Positions 26,297-34,858 of a DNA stretch of 58,817 nucleotides are shown here, one piece after another (positions within the stretch are counted from its first letter, which is position 1; each line of letters opens with the position of its first letter). The translations under genes and the position numbers were made by a program. Under the pieces are notes generated by a model. That model did not search any database, had not been told where the DNA came from, and saw nothing but the letters and a program-made list of their open reading frames with translations. Source of the stretch: Deltaproteobacteria bacterium RIFCSPHIGHO2_02_FULL_40_28 (GTDB taxonomy: Bacteria > UBA10199 > 2-12-FULL-40-28); contig MGRJ01000002.1 in assembly GCA_001798135.1 (NCBI GenBank), forward strand, positions 1-58,817, in the 5' to 3' direction.

Positions 26297-27025
26297 ATGC
26301 CTCTTTCTCAAAACATTCCTTCCTCGATCTTGAAGGCCATTCAGTCGGGCATTAAACTTCCTTTGGCCACAAAAAATTATCCATCACGGGGACAAACGGC
26401 TGTTCAGGAACTTTACCAAACTTCAAAAGGAAAATTTTTCCGTAAAAAATCATCCATTCAAAATCATCAACACTGTCAAATAAATCCAAAAAACGGAACA
26501 TTGGCTGAACGTGAATACTGGGCTTACATGCTTGCTCAAAAAATAGGACTTAACGTGCCCAGACTTTGGCTTGCTGATCAATTCACCACGGTCCAAGTTT
26601 GGCTCGATTATCCCGATGCACGAACCTTTGCCACCAGCCAGGGGAAAATGGAACTACAAGCCGATAATGTTTATAATTGTGCTTTATTTGATTGGCTCAC
26701 CGGCCAAATTGACCGTCATGATGCCAACTATCTTTACAATTATGTTGATCGCAAAGTGATTCTCGTAGACTCGGCCCATTCTTTTTTAAAATACAGCGGT
26801 AGTATTCCCGATTATCTCAAATATTTTGAAATTGGTTTTTCCAAAGAATTGGCCAAACCCATCACTACTCTCCTTCACAAAACCTTGAAAGGCTTAACCG
26901 AGGAAAAACTAAACAAACTTGTGCCTCTAAAAGAACACAATGAGAAAATAGCTCTTAAAAGACGACTGGAACAAACTAGTGAAGCACGGTGTATTCAAGA
27001 CATTATCGATTTATACAGGGGATAA
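26297..27025 (+). CDS. HipA/PI3K-like kinase, probable toxin
   Basis: A 242-residue kinase-like protein. A nucleotide-binding Lys is probable in KFFRKK; the body contains EREYWAYMLAQKIGLNVPRL, the catalytic loop GQIDRHDANYL with D139 and N144, and the metal-binding VDSAHSF with D158. This is the DRHxxN / D-x-x-x-x-F order of HipA-type and PI3K-like atypical kinases. There is no N-terminal HipA domain and no signal peptide. The next gene, 2 bases later, is an HTH protein, and the promoter looks autoregulated, so a toxin-antitoxin role is inferred. The substrate is unknown; HipA-type enzymes phosphorylate aminoacyl-tRNA synthetases. Confidence 0.7.
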   Translation: MPLSQNIPSSILKAIQSGIKLPLATKNYPSRGQTAVQELYQTSKGKFFRKKSSIQNHQHCQINPKNGTLAEREYWAYMLAQKIGLNVPRLWLADQFTTVQVWLDYPDARTFATSQGKMELQADNVYNCALFDWLTGQIDRHDANYLYNYVDRKVILVDSAHSFLKYSGSIPDYLKYFEIGFSKELAKPITTLLHKTLKGLTEEKLNKLVPLKEHNEKIALKRRLEQTSEARCIQDIIDLYRG

Positions 27026-27027
27026 TT

Positions 27028-27582
27028 ATGAGCGACCTTGATCAATTCATCAACGCACTTCAACTTTGTATCAAAAGTGAAATCAGTTCAATCACCCAAG
27101 CAGGTAATGATAATGATGCTGTTATTACTTTTGACTCGGAAGTAAAAGATGATACCGGGCTTGAGATATTCGAAAAATTAATTCCCGGCCATTGGAATGA
27201 AAAACAAGATGCCTATTCCATGTCAGGCATCTCAATTAATTTTGATTTTGAACTCATAACCCAATTCCTGTTGTTGACCCGCCTTAAGGCAGATAACATG
27301 CTTAAACTTGCTGAACTTGATTCTCGGTACCAACCCTATGTGGATCAAATTTTTGGAAAACAACACAGTCGTTCATCAGAAGAAATTCAAAAAATAGATC
27401 AAGCTTCTCGGAAAATTTTTGAAAAAGCAAAACACAAAACCTTAACCATGCGCCAGCTTGCTGAACTTACAGGCCTCACTCCCATGACTTTAAATAATTT
27501 TAAATCAGGAAAAGATATTAAACTTTCTAACCTCATGAAACTCTGCAAAGCAGTAGGTATTAAAATCAAAATGGAGTCTTAG
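27028..27582 (+). CDS. HTH protein, probable antitoxin/repressor of the kinase
   Basis: A 184-residue protein whose start ATG 27028 follows AGGGGAT at the right spacing. The first 100 residues are acidic and helical (SDLDQFINALQLCIKSEISS). The C-terminus carries an XRE-like HTH, LTMRQLAELTGLTPMTLNNF then KDIKLSNLMKLCKAVGI. The HTH at the C-terminal end is the reverse of the usual HipB order. Its position 2 bases after the kinase indicates cotranslation and a likely toxin-first layout. Confidence 0.65.
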   Translation: MSDLDQFINALQLCIKSEISSITQAGNDNDAVITFDSEVKDDTGLEIFEKLIPGHWNEKQDAYSMSGISINFDFELITQFLLLTRLKADNMLKLAELDSRYQPYVDQIFGKQHSRSSEEIQKIDQASRKIFEKAKHKTLTMRQLAELTGLTPMTLNNFKSGKDIKLSNLMKLCKAVGIKIKMES

Positions 27583-27637
27583 GGGCGCTGCTTGTCACGC
27601 CCAATCTGTCTTTTTTTGGCATATACATAAAAAAGTG

Positions 27638-27665
27638 TTTACTTTTTTTGGTATTTAACTAAAAT
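27638..27665 (+). promoter_or_regulatory. Possible promoter of DUF4143 ATPase 2
   Basis: TTTACT (27638-27643), 16-base spacer, TAAAAT (27660-27665); the ATG at 27672 is 6 bases further on, again predicting a leaderless mRNA, and no Shine-Dalgarno is seen. The boxes are moderate. Confidence 0.4.
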
Positions 27666-27671
27666 AGTTAT

Positions 27672-28880
27672 ATGTACTCCCGTGCCTTGGAACAGCTTGT
27701 TTTTGACCCTGAAATAACCCAAAAAATGATCCTGCTTGCCGGCCCTAGGCAAGTGGGCAAAACCACCTTGGCCCAAAAATGGCTGGGAGAAAAAGCTGTT
27801 AATCTTTATTACAATTGGGATGATGAAAAAGTAAGAAGGGAATTTAGGCACGACCCTCATTTTTTTGAATCACAGGCACGGCAAAGCGGCCCCCACGCTA
27901 AAATTGTTTTTGACGAAATTCACAAAATCCCGCGATGGAAAACTATTCTCAAAGGATATTACGATACATTCAAAAAAGATTTTCGTTTTTTCGTGACAGG
28001 AAGTGCCCGTCTGGATTTGTTTCAACGATCTGGTGACAGCATGCTAGGGCGCTACCATCTGCTACATCTGGCTCCGCTTATCCCACACGAGCTTGAGAAA
28101 AAAACAATCCGTGCGTATACTTCTCCAACCGATCTATCTCAACTGGAAAAACCCCCCCTATCACAAAATAGCATTGAGGTTCTTTTAGAATTTTCCGGAT
28201 TCCCCGACATGGTTCAAAAAGCCACGCACCGCAGTCTGAATCTCTGGCATCGCGAATACACGCAAAGGGTTATCCGCGAAGATTTACGCGACTTAACCCG
28301 GATTGCCGATCTCACACGCGGAGAAGCCTTTTTTGACTTACTGCCAACCAAAATTGGCTCTCCCCTATCATTTAATTCCTTACGGGAGGATATGCTGTGT
28401 TCCTATGATGCCGTAAAAACCATAATTCAAGCCTTCGAAAAGTTATCCGTTATTTTTTTAGTTCGTCCTTTCAGTAAAAAAATTAAGAATAGCTTGTCCA
28501 AGGAGCCAAAATTATATTTCTACGACTGGACCCATGTACCAGATACTGGAGCGCGGTTTGAAAATTTTTTGGCCATGCAGCTCAAAGCTTACTGCGATTT
28601 TGTAACAGATGGTGGTTGGGCCCAAATGGACTTATTTTATCTACGGGATAAACAAAAAAATGAGGTGGATTTTTTATTAACGCATAACTTCAAGCCGGTT
28701 TTACTGGTTGAAGCTAAAGCTGGTTCTAACACAGATAACCGTACCCTAGAACATTTTTCAAAACAACTTGGCCCTATTCCATCCATTTGTGTCACTGAAA
28801 AGGAAGGGGTTTATAAAAAACTTGGTGAGAAATCGTGGCTGGTTTCAGCTAATCGTTTTTTTAATCTTTTGTGGTATTAG
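27672..28880 (+). CDS. DUF4143-family AAA ATPase (copy 2)
   Basis: A 402-residue paralogue of the protein at 7516. Walker A AGPRQVGKT near residue 22, Walker B IVFDEIHK, sensor segment FFVTGSARLDLFQRSGDSML, and a C-terminal nuclease-like KNEVDFLLTHNFKPVLLVEAK. The two copies share layout and motifs but differ widely in the middle, so they are not a recent duplication. It follows the kinase-HTH module on the same strand with its own likely promoter, and converges on the pentein gene. Confidence 0.82.
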   Translation: MYSRALEQLVFDPEITQKMILLAGPRQVGKTTLAQKWLGEKAVNLYYNWDDEKVRREFRHDPHFFESQARQSGPHAKIVFDEIHKIPRWKTILKGYYDTFKKDFRFFVTGSARLDLFQRSGDSMLGRYHLLHLAPLIPHELEKKTIRAYTSPTDLSQLEKPPLSQNSIEVLLEFSGFPDMVQKATHRSLNLWHREYTQRVIREDLRDLTRIADLTRGEAFFDLLPTKIGSPLSFNSLREDMLCSYDAVKTIIQAFEKLSVIFLVRPFSKKIKNSLSKEPKLYFYDWTHVPDTGARFENFLAMQLKAYCDFVTDGGWAQMDLFYLRDKQKNEVDFLLTHNFKPVLLVEAKAGSNTDNRTLEHFSKQLGPIPSICVTEKEGVYKKLGEKSWLVSANRFFNLLWY

Positions 28881-28888
28881 TCTAACTC

Positions 28889-31540
28889 TTAAATTTCTCT
28901 CATCAATCTTGCAGCCATGGGTTGTCGTGCCATGCGGTTTGTAGGGGCGGAACAAACTGCGCCCCATTGGGCGGGTTTAGAACCCGCCCCTACAGATTCA
29001 TTCATCAAATCTTGTAAATCCATTTGCATTTGGTCGGGATCAATGTCGGTACGGCTGAGTAAGGCAATGGCTTGTTCAACAAGCGTAGGGGCAGGCCCCT
29101 GTGCCTGCCCATTAACGGGTAACCACTGAGGGTTACCCCTACCGGATTCATCAGCCAGATCTAAAAGATCGGCGTAGTCATCGGGGTCAAAACCATGTTG
29201 AAGAAGTAAGCTACGCAAATCTGTTGCAGGGGCGTGATTCATCACGCCCGTATGATTGGGCGCACGGCCGTGCGCCCCTACAGATCCATCTGGATTCCCT
29301 TGTGACGCTGGGGTTCCAGGTGGATTCCCTTCGGGCAAAGGTTTAAGCCTAACCGTGATTTCATTAGGATAAAGAGCCTCCATGTTTTTTAAAGCTGCAA
29401 ACAAACCATAAGCGAGAAATTCACGATCTTCCAACCGAGAATGGTAAGCCATAATCATTAATACGAGTGGAGCCCAGTATTGGGAATCACGGATAAGAGT
29501 GGTTTCCCCGGAAACTTCAAAAAGCTCCATGGCCCAAGAATGGATCCAATACGCCACTTGCTGTTGGGACGTATCAACTGTAACATCCCTACCTGTTCGA
29601 CCCTGTAAGAGCCTAGCCAAATCAATAAAAGCTTGATCAACTGCCTGTAAGCCAACATCATCCACCAACAAGGTATCTGAAACGGAAACATCTAAAAAAT
29701 CAACGGGTAGGTCACGTGCATGCGCGGCTATTTCTTGTAACTCACGTGGATTGGTTAAAAAACGGCTGGAAGAATTCAAGCGTACCTGGGGAATGGTAGC
29801 CACATAACAGTGGGGACCACCGGTTTCGTAAAACATGAGCCCCTGTTGGGCGGATAAAAAATGAAGGGAACCCGAATAACGGGAACCTCGAAAAGCCTGT
29901 GTCACCGCCTGATCAAAACGCCCTCCTCCATCGAAGCTGGGCAAGTAAATTGTTTTGGCCCCTTTTGTCGCTTGCACTTGAAGTCCATTCAGCGGGGAAA
30001 AACCTCCTGAAGAAACGATGAAGGGAATCGCTGGAACTGAAACAATGCGATGCCCCGTTGCCTTTAATTTGGCTGTTTCGCGATCAATATTCCTTTGGAG
30101 CTGAGAAACCCACCGGTCCAGGAGAAGAATCAAAGGGTTGCCCGCATCCTTATTGGCAACGGCATCCAATAAAAAAAGAAGCAAATGCGCTTCTTCCCCG
30201 ACGGGATTCCCCAGATAACTGGAATATTTTTCAAGAGAAGCCATATATTGCAACCTTACTCTGGCAAGCTCTTCCCCCGTCATGGATTTGAGGAGACGGT
30301 AGCCTTCCGCAAAATTAGCGGCAGCTACCTCACGCCCGGGAAGGGGCATTAAAAACAAATCAATGTGGTACACGGGAAGCCCGCGGACTTCATCTCCCAC
30401 AAAAAATACTCTTCGCCCCAGGGCATTCGCGATCCTTTGCTTCTCTCCCGAAGAATGTTGAGAAGGAAAATTAAGACCCACTAAGGCTGTTTCATCCCCC
30501 ACCAAAACTTGCCCTCCTTCCGGAAAATTTGCCTCGTCCACAACAAAGGGACGTGCAGATGTAAAGTCCAGAAGGCCCATACCTAAAATTGGGTGTAACG
30601 CTATTGACCCTGCAGCCACCATCATGGCCAGCTCCCGCCCATTAACAAAACCAAAACGAACCTGATCCGCCAGCCATTCAACCTTATCGTATTCAGAATA
30701 AGCTGTGGGTTTTAGAAGAACCAAACGGATGCGCTCGCGCTCCCGGGAATCAAATTCCACATTGAGAATTTCTAAAAATTCCTGAATATGAAGTGCATCC
30801 ACAGCCACAACTGCTGTCATGGCGGGTTGAGTTTTTAAAAAAGTTTTTAGAAATTCGATCTTGGCACCCCAAATACGGGGGGAACCCCTACCAAAACTCA
30901 CGGCCACTCCCGAGGAGGCTTGGGAGGTATCAGAGCTAACACGAAATAAGGAATGATTAGAATCCACGGGTTTGGGAGACTTGGGGCTTTGAGTTTGAAG
31001 TCTTTGTGCTAAGAATTCATCGTGGGCTCTTAAGCTAGGAAAAGCTCGGATCAATTCCGCAGTCACCTGGGAAGTATTAATTCTGTTGTAAGCTAGCTCG
31101 CTCCTCCAATGCAAAACAGCTTGATAAAAAGGGTCGATGCTCCGCAAATACTCGCTCCAAAAAGCTCCCCCTTCTCTCATAGCCTGGCCAATAATGGGAA
31201 TAATACTGTTAAGAACGTAGCGTATGAGGGCATGTTGAACGGGTAGGGGTAATTGCTCCACCAAGACAATCACCTCTGGATCATACCATGGGAAAAAACC
31301 TGTATCGGCTACTCTCGCAGAGGCTGGAGCTAGAGGAGATTCGTGCGCAAAGGAAACAGCCACGGGACGACGTGATCCACTCGCATCTAAAAGTCCTCTG
31401 TCGCGTAAAACGCGAACCAAGTCATCAAGTGAAATGTTTGCATCACCATCAACACGAATTGTGGAAAATGGTTCATCCCTTGCGGGAGCAACTGCCGGAG
31501 GGGCTTCCCCAAGCCTTCTAGGTTGAATGCGATCGGCCAT
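28889..31540 (-). CDS. 883-residue protein with a pentein (arginine/agmatine deiminase-like) core
   Basis: The pentein signature is visible in order: EGGQVLVGDETALVGLN with E341, LPVYHIDLFLMPL with H392 and D394 (the HxD pair), a late LNGLQVQATKGAKTIYLPSF strand pair, and GGPHCYV with Cys578 as nucleophile. In arginine deiminase and agmatine deiminase this fold attacks guanidinium groups. The residue after EGG is Asp in arginine deiminases and is Gln344 here. A stretch of about 80 residues between the HxD pair and the late strands is an unusual insert, and some 320 N-terminal and 290 C-terminal residues have no recognisable domain. There is no signal peptide. Four GTAGGGGC-type repeats are read through in frame (near residues 217, 754, 800 and 850). 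The SD-like AAGG precedes ATG 31540. Confidence 0.6.
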   Translation of the reverse strand: MADRIQPRRLGEAPPAVAPARDEPFSTIRVDGDANISLDDLVRVLRDRGLLDASGSRRPVAVSFAHESPLAPASARVADTGFFPWYDPEVIVLVEQLPLPVQHALIRYVLNSIIPIIGQAMREGGAFWSEYLRSIDPFYQAVLHWRSELAYNRINTSQVTAELIRAFPSLRAHDEFLAQRLQTQSPKSPKPVDSNHSLFRVSSDTSQASSGVAVSFGRGSPRIWGAKIEFLKTFLKTQPAMTAVVAVDALHIQEFLEILNVEFDSRERERIRLVLLKPTAYSEYDKVEWLADQVRFGFVNGRELAMMVAAGSIALHPILGMGLLDFTSARPFVVDEANFPEGGQVLVGDETALVGLNFPSQHSSGEKQRIANALGRRVFFVGDEVRGLPVYHIDLFLMPLPGREVAAANFAEGYRLLKSMTGEELARVRLQYMASLEKYSSYLGNPVGEEAHLLLFLLDAVANKDAGNPLILLLDRWVSQLQRNIDRETAKLKATGHRIVSVPAIPFIVSSGGFSPLNGLQVQATKGAKTIYLPSFDGGGRFDQAVTQAFRGSRYSGSLHFLSAQQGLMFYETGGPHCYVATIPQVRLNSSSRFLTNPRELQEIAAHARDLPVDFLDVSVSDTLLVDDVGLQAVDQAFIDLARLLQGRTGRDVTVDTSQQQVAYWIHSWAMELFEVSGETTLIRDSQYWAPLVLMIMAYHSRLEDREFLAYGLFAALKNMEALYPNEITVRLKPLPEGNPPGTPASQGNPDGSVGAHGRAPNHTGVMNHAPATDLRSLLLQHGFDPDDYADLLDLADESGRGNPQWLPVNGQAQGPAPTLVEQAIALLSRTDIDPDQMQMDLQDLMNESVGAGSKPAQWGAVCSAPTNRMARQPMAARLMREI
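28941..28993. repeat. Family D palindrome (GTAGGGGCGG / CCGCCCCTAC), in frame
   Basis: Perfect 10-base terminal arms and internal pairs such as GGGCGGGTTT with AACCCGCCC. It is read by the pentein gene as VGAGSKPAQWGAVCSAPT near residues 850-867. Confidence 0.85.
29085..29142. repeat. Family D palindrome, double hairpin, in frame
   Basis: It begins GTAGGGGC and ends CCCCTAC. Inside are two hairpins, GGGGCAGG with CCTGCCC and GGGTAACC with GGTTACCC. It is translated in the pentein gene near residues 800-819. Confidence 0.85.
29226..29281. repeat. Family D palindrome, double hairpin, in frame
   Basis: Two hairpins, GGGGCGTGAT with ATCACGCCC and GGGCGCAC with GTGCGCCC, ending CCCCTAC. It is read in frame near residues 754-772 of the pentein protein. 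Confidence 0.85.
30876..30891. repeat. Short family D remnant, in frame
   Basis: CGGGGGGAACCCCTAC: an incomplete copy (minus strand GTAGGGGTTCCCC) within the pentein gene near residue 217-222. Confidence 0.5.
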
Positions 31541-31609
31541 AGGGCCTTGGTATCGCTTGGTAATTTAAAAAGTTGCTCGGGGTTTTCAGTTCAGTTTAGA
31601 CTTTACTGA

Positions 31610-33124
31610 TTATTCGGCTACAAAAGTATTCACCAAATTTTGAAACCCCGCATCGGGCCTTAGAGTGTATCCCACTACATTTTCTTGAACAGCTACTACA
31701 TTGTTTTCATACCAAAGCGGTACATAAACAAAATCATCATAAATTATTTTTTGAACCTGCCCATAAATTTCACGTCTTTTATTTTCATCAAGGGTTGTTC
31801 TTCCCTGTTCTAAAAAAAGATCAAGGGTTGGATTGTAATAAAAAATACGATTGGCTCCTATTGGAGGAATTTGACTTGAATGAAAAGCGTAATAATAAAT
31901 ATCGGGCTCTGTTACTCCCACCCACGTTAAAGAAAACATTTGAAAGTTTCCATTTTTGATATCTCTAAAAAAAGTTCCCCATTCATAAGAAGAAACCTCT
32001 ACCTCAATACCTACAGCCCTTAAATAATCAGCAATCAGTAAAGCCAACTCAACACGATCTTTTTTAGCAGAAGTTTTATACACCAATTTAAATCGAGGGA
32101 CCTCCCCTTCTGGATCAGGATATCCGGCTTCATCTAAAAGTTTTTTGGCTTTTTCTGGATTATAATCAAAAGGCTCTAAGCTGGCATTAAAGGCCCAATG
32201 GCCTGGAAAAAGAAGTGAAGTAGCAGGACTCGCTTTGCCCATTAATTTATACCGAATGATGTCATCTCGATTAATGGCATGAGCTATGGCTTTGCGAACA
32301 AGAGAATGACTCAAAATAGGATCCTTCAAATTAAAACCAAGATATGAAAAATTAATTCCAGCTTCTTCTAAAACATTGGGCTTATTATTTTTTGTTCCTT
32401 TTTCAATAGCAGGAATTAAAGTAAGAGGAGCTGCATTTTGCATAAGATCGATTCTGCCTTTTAAAAATTCTAAAACACGCACGGTATCATCCCAAAAAGT
32501 TTTAAAAACAAGACGATTAGTTTTTGGTTTTTCTCCCAAACGATAATTTTCAAAACGTTTCAACACAATTTTTTGTCGATCAATGACTTCTTCAATTTGA
32601 TACGGGCCACACCCAATGGGTAGAAACCCTTGGGCAGCAACAGATTCTGGCAGAATACCAAGAGTTAATACTGTGAGAATAGGGGCAAAAGGTCTTTTAA
32701 GAATGATTTTAATTTCATCTTCAGAAACACTTTCGATACGATCGATAACTTCCAAAGTACCTGCTAATGGAGAATGCAAGTGCGGATCAATAACCGACTG
32801 ATATGTTTTTAAAACATCCTGAACTGTTAAATGTTTTCCGTTATGGAACACCAAATTTTTTTTGATATGAACAGAAAGTACAGTATCTGAAATAAATTTG
32901 TAAGATTCGGCTACAGATGGCATAGGGCGCATGTTTGTTCCCATGACAAACAAACCCGGATACACGAGTGCAGAAATTTTTGCAGAAAGAGCATCAGTTG
33001 CCAAACGTGGATCTAAATTTTCTGGAAAACTTTCTACTCCAACAATTAAAGTGGAGGAATCATGATGAAAAGACTGACAAGAAAAAAACAAAAATAAAAA
33101 ACAAACAAAAAAAAATTTTCTCAC
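31610..33124 (-). CDS. Peptide/solute-binding lipoprotein, ABC transporter family 5
   Basis: A 504-residue substrate-binding lipoprotein of the DppA/OppA type (SBP_bac_5). The signal sequence ends in FFSC. Typical features follow: LDPRLATDALSAKISALVYPGL, FHNGKHLTVQDVLKTYQ, the GxGPY loop as GCGPYQIEEV, AINRDDIIRYKLMGKASPATSLLFP and a late FQNLV end. The family captures peptides, nickel or heme in the periplasm. No permease or ATPase genes adjoin, so it is an orphan that must use a transporter encoded elsewhere. It is divergent from the transglycosylase gene. Confidence 0.88.
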   Translation of the reverse strand: MRKFFFVCFLFLFFSCQSFHHDSSTLIVGVESFPENLDPRLATDALSAKISALVYPGLFVMGTNMRPMPSVAESYKFISDTVLSVHIKKNLVFHNGKHLTVQDVLKTYQSVIDPHLHSPLAGTLEVIDRIESVSEDEIKIILKRPFAPILTVLTLGILPESVAAQGFLPIGCGPYQIEEVIDRQKIVLKRFENYRLGEKPKTNRLVFKTFWDDTVRVLEFLKGRIDLMQNAAPLTLIPAIEKGTKNNKPNVLEEAGINFSYLGFNLKDPILSHSLVRKAIAHAINRDDIIRYKLMGKASPATSLLFPGHWAFNASLEPFDYNPEKAKKLLDEAGYPDPEGEVPRFKLVYKTSAKKDRVELALLIADYLRAVGIEVEVSSYEWGTFFRDIKNGNFQMFSLTWVGVTEPDIYYYAFHSSQIPPIGANRIFYYNPTLDLFLEQGRTTLDENKRREIYGQVQKIIYDDFVYVPLWYENNVVAVQENVVGYTLRPDAGFQNLVNTFVAE

Positions 33125-33226
33125 TCCTCAAGTTAAAAAGATCCATGAATAAAATCAAGTAATATCAGCTGTTTAAATAAACCCAATTTCATGGACAGTT
33201 GGTCCCTTTCTCATTAAAATAGAACA

Positions 33227-34858
33227 ATGGCTCTCAATACGCGGCAAAAGTGGCAAAATATTTCGCTTATTTTAAGTGCTATTTTTTCTATCTACCTCAT
33301 TTTTTGGGAGATTCCCCGCCACTTACCAAGCAATCAGGTGCTTTACTCCATATTAGAAAAACCTTCAGCGCTTAAAGAAGAATCCCTAGAACCTATTCCT
33401 TTTTCTTCAGGGGTTATTCAATTTAAAGCCAGTGGTGAAGAAGTGTCACCACCCCCAGAGGTTATTAATAATTACCTTTCTGTAAAAGAAGAATTTGAAA
33501 GACGTTTTGGGAATTCTTACGATGACCCTTGGAACTATGAACCTAAAGTACATCAACCTTTTGAAGTACCTCTCGCATTAAAACCCATGGTTGATTTTTG
33601 GACCTTTGTTTTTGGTGTTTATGGAAAATATCAGTACATTTTCCACAATGCAGATGATGTAAGTATTGTGTATGCATCCATTGATCTTTCTTCCTTAGAT
33701 CCAAGTGTATCAGGGCTTTCCAAGGAAGAAGTTGATGCTTTGATCAATCAATACTTGGCTGAAGAAAAAACTCGGATAAAGAAAAAAATTAGCCATATCT
33801 TGGGAACCCGATCTGGAAATAAAGAACCTTTAACTCCAGACGAAAAACGCATTGCTAAACTTTTATCTGAAAGCAAGCTCATTGATTTATCTGATGCAGA
33901 CAAACCTTCTCAAATTCGTATTCAAGGTGGTTTTGCTCATCGATTTAAACAAGCCATTGTACTTTCGGGACAATACATGGATGAAATGGAAAAAATTTTC
34001 TCTCTTAAAAATCTTCCTATCGAATTAACTCGTATTCCCTTGGTTGAATCGGCCTTTAATATCGAAGCGGTGTCATCGGCACAAGCGGTTGGGCTTTGGC
34101 AATTCATACCTGAAACAGGAAAACGTTATCTTAAAATTGATGAGATTGCTGATGAACGAAGGGATCCTATTCTTTCTACCTATGCTGCTACTCAGCATTT
34201 GGCAAAAGAATATGAAATGTTAGGTTTATGGCCATTAACCATTAATGCATACAATACAGGCCCTGGCCGCATGTTAAAAGCCATGAAGGCTTACAATACA
34301 ACCGATATCGCCACCATTATCAAAAATTTTGGAGATGCTGGTTACCAGTTTTATTCAAGAAATTATTATCCAGAATTCTTGGCAGCTCTTGAAGTTTATA
34401 ATCAGCAAGAAAAATATTTTGGTAAAATTGAAAAGATGTCACCACTCACCTATGATTTATTTTTACCAAAAAATAAAATCAATCTGGCCCAAATTTCTGT
34501 TGAGGTAGATATAGCTCCAGAAGTTATGCATGCTTTAAATCCCGCCTTAAAGGATGAAATTCTTGAAGGCAAAAAAGAGCTTCCTCCTGGCTACTTAGTG
34601 CGAGTTCCCAAAGAAATGTCTACTCTTTTTGCAACAGCTGTACAAAGACATGAAGAAGAAAAAGGGCGTGAACGTTGGTATATTGCACAAGAAGGGGAAA
34701 CCTTGGAGCTCATTGCACAAAAACATACAATGCCTCTTAAGGTTTTAGAAAGTGCTAATGCCTTTTTACCTACGCAAACATTAGCAGAAGGAACCGTTGT
34801 GAACATCCCACGTGAAGAAGGAATAGCCTTTAGTCCAGTAAACGATTCAAGCCTATGA
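33227..34858 (+). CDS. Membrane-bound lytic transglycosylase with LysM (MltD-like)
   Basis: A 543-residue protein. An N-terminal hydrophobic segment (ISLILSAIFSIYLIFWEI) is a signal anchor. The SLT domain near residues 255-370 contains RIPLVESAFN with catalytic E274, AQAVGLWQFIPETGKRY, and INAYNTGPGRMLKA. One LysM (WYIAQEGETLELIAQKHTMP) lies near the C-terminus and binds peptidoglycan. It cleaves glycan strands to form 1,6-anhydro ends. The stop overlaps the Nudix gene by 4 bases (ATGA). Long residues between anchor and SLT domain (about 35-240) have no recognised domain. Confidence 0.88.
   Translation: MALNTRQKWQNISLILSAIFSIYLIFWEIPRHLPSNQVLYSILEKPSALKEESLEPIPFSSGVIQFKASGEEVSPPPEVINNYLSVKEEFERRFGNSYDDPWNYEPKVHQPFEVPLALKPMVDFWTFVFGVYGKYQYIFHNADDVSIVYASIDLSSLDPSVSGLSKEEVDALINQYLAEEKTRIKKKISHILGTRSGNKEPLTPDEKRIAKLLSESKLIDLSDADKPSQIRIQGGFAHRFKQAIVLSGQYMDEMEKIFSLKNLPIELTRIPLVESAFNIEAVSSAQAVGLWQFIPETGKRYLKIDEIADERRDPILSTYAATQHLAKEYEMLGLWPLTINAYNTGPGRMLKAMKAYNTTDIATIIKNFGDAGYQFYSRNYYPEFLAALEVYNQQEKYFGKIEKMSPLTYDLFLPKNKINLAQISVEVDIAPEVMHALNPALKDEILEGKKELPPGYLVRVPKEMSTLFATAVQRHEEEKGRERWYIAQEGETLELIAQKHTMPLKVLESANAFLPTQTLAEGTVVNIPREEGIAFSPVNDSSL

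Noticed and set aside
24001-31540. Genomic island integrated at tRNA-Pro
   Set aside because: No integrase and no duplicated tRNA end were found; the island reading rests on gene content only.
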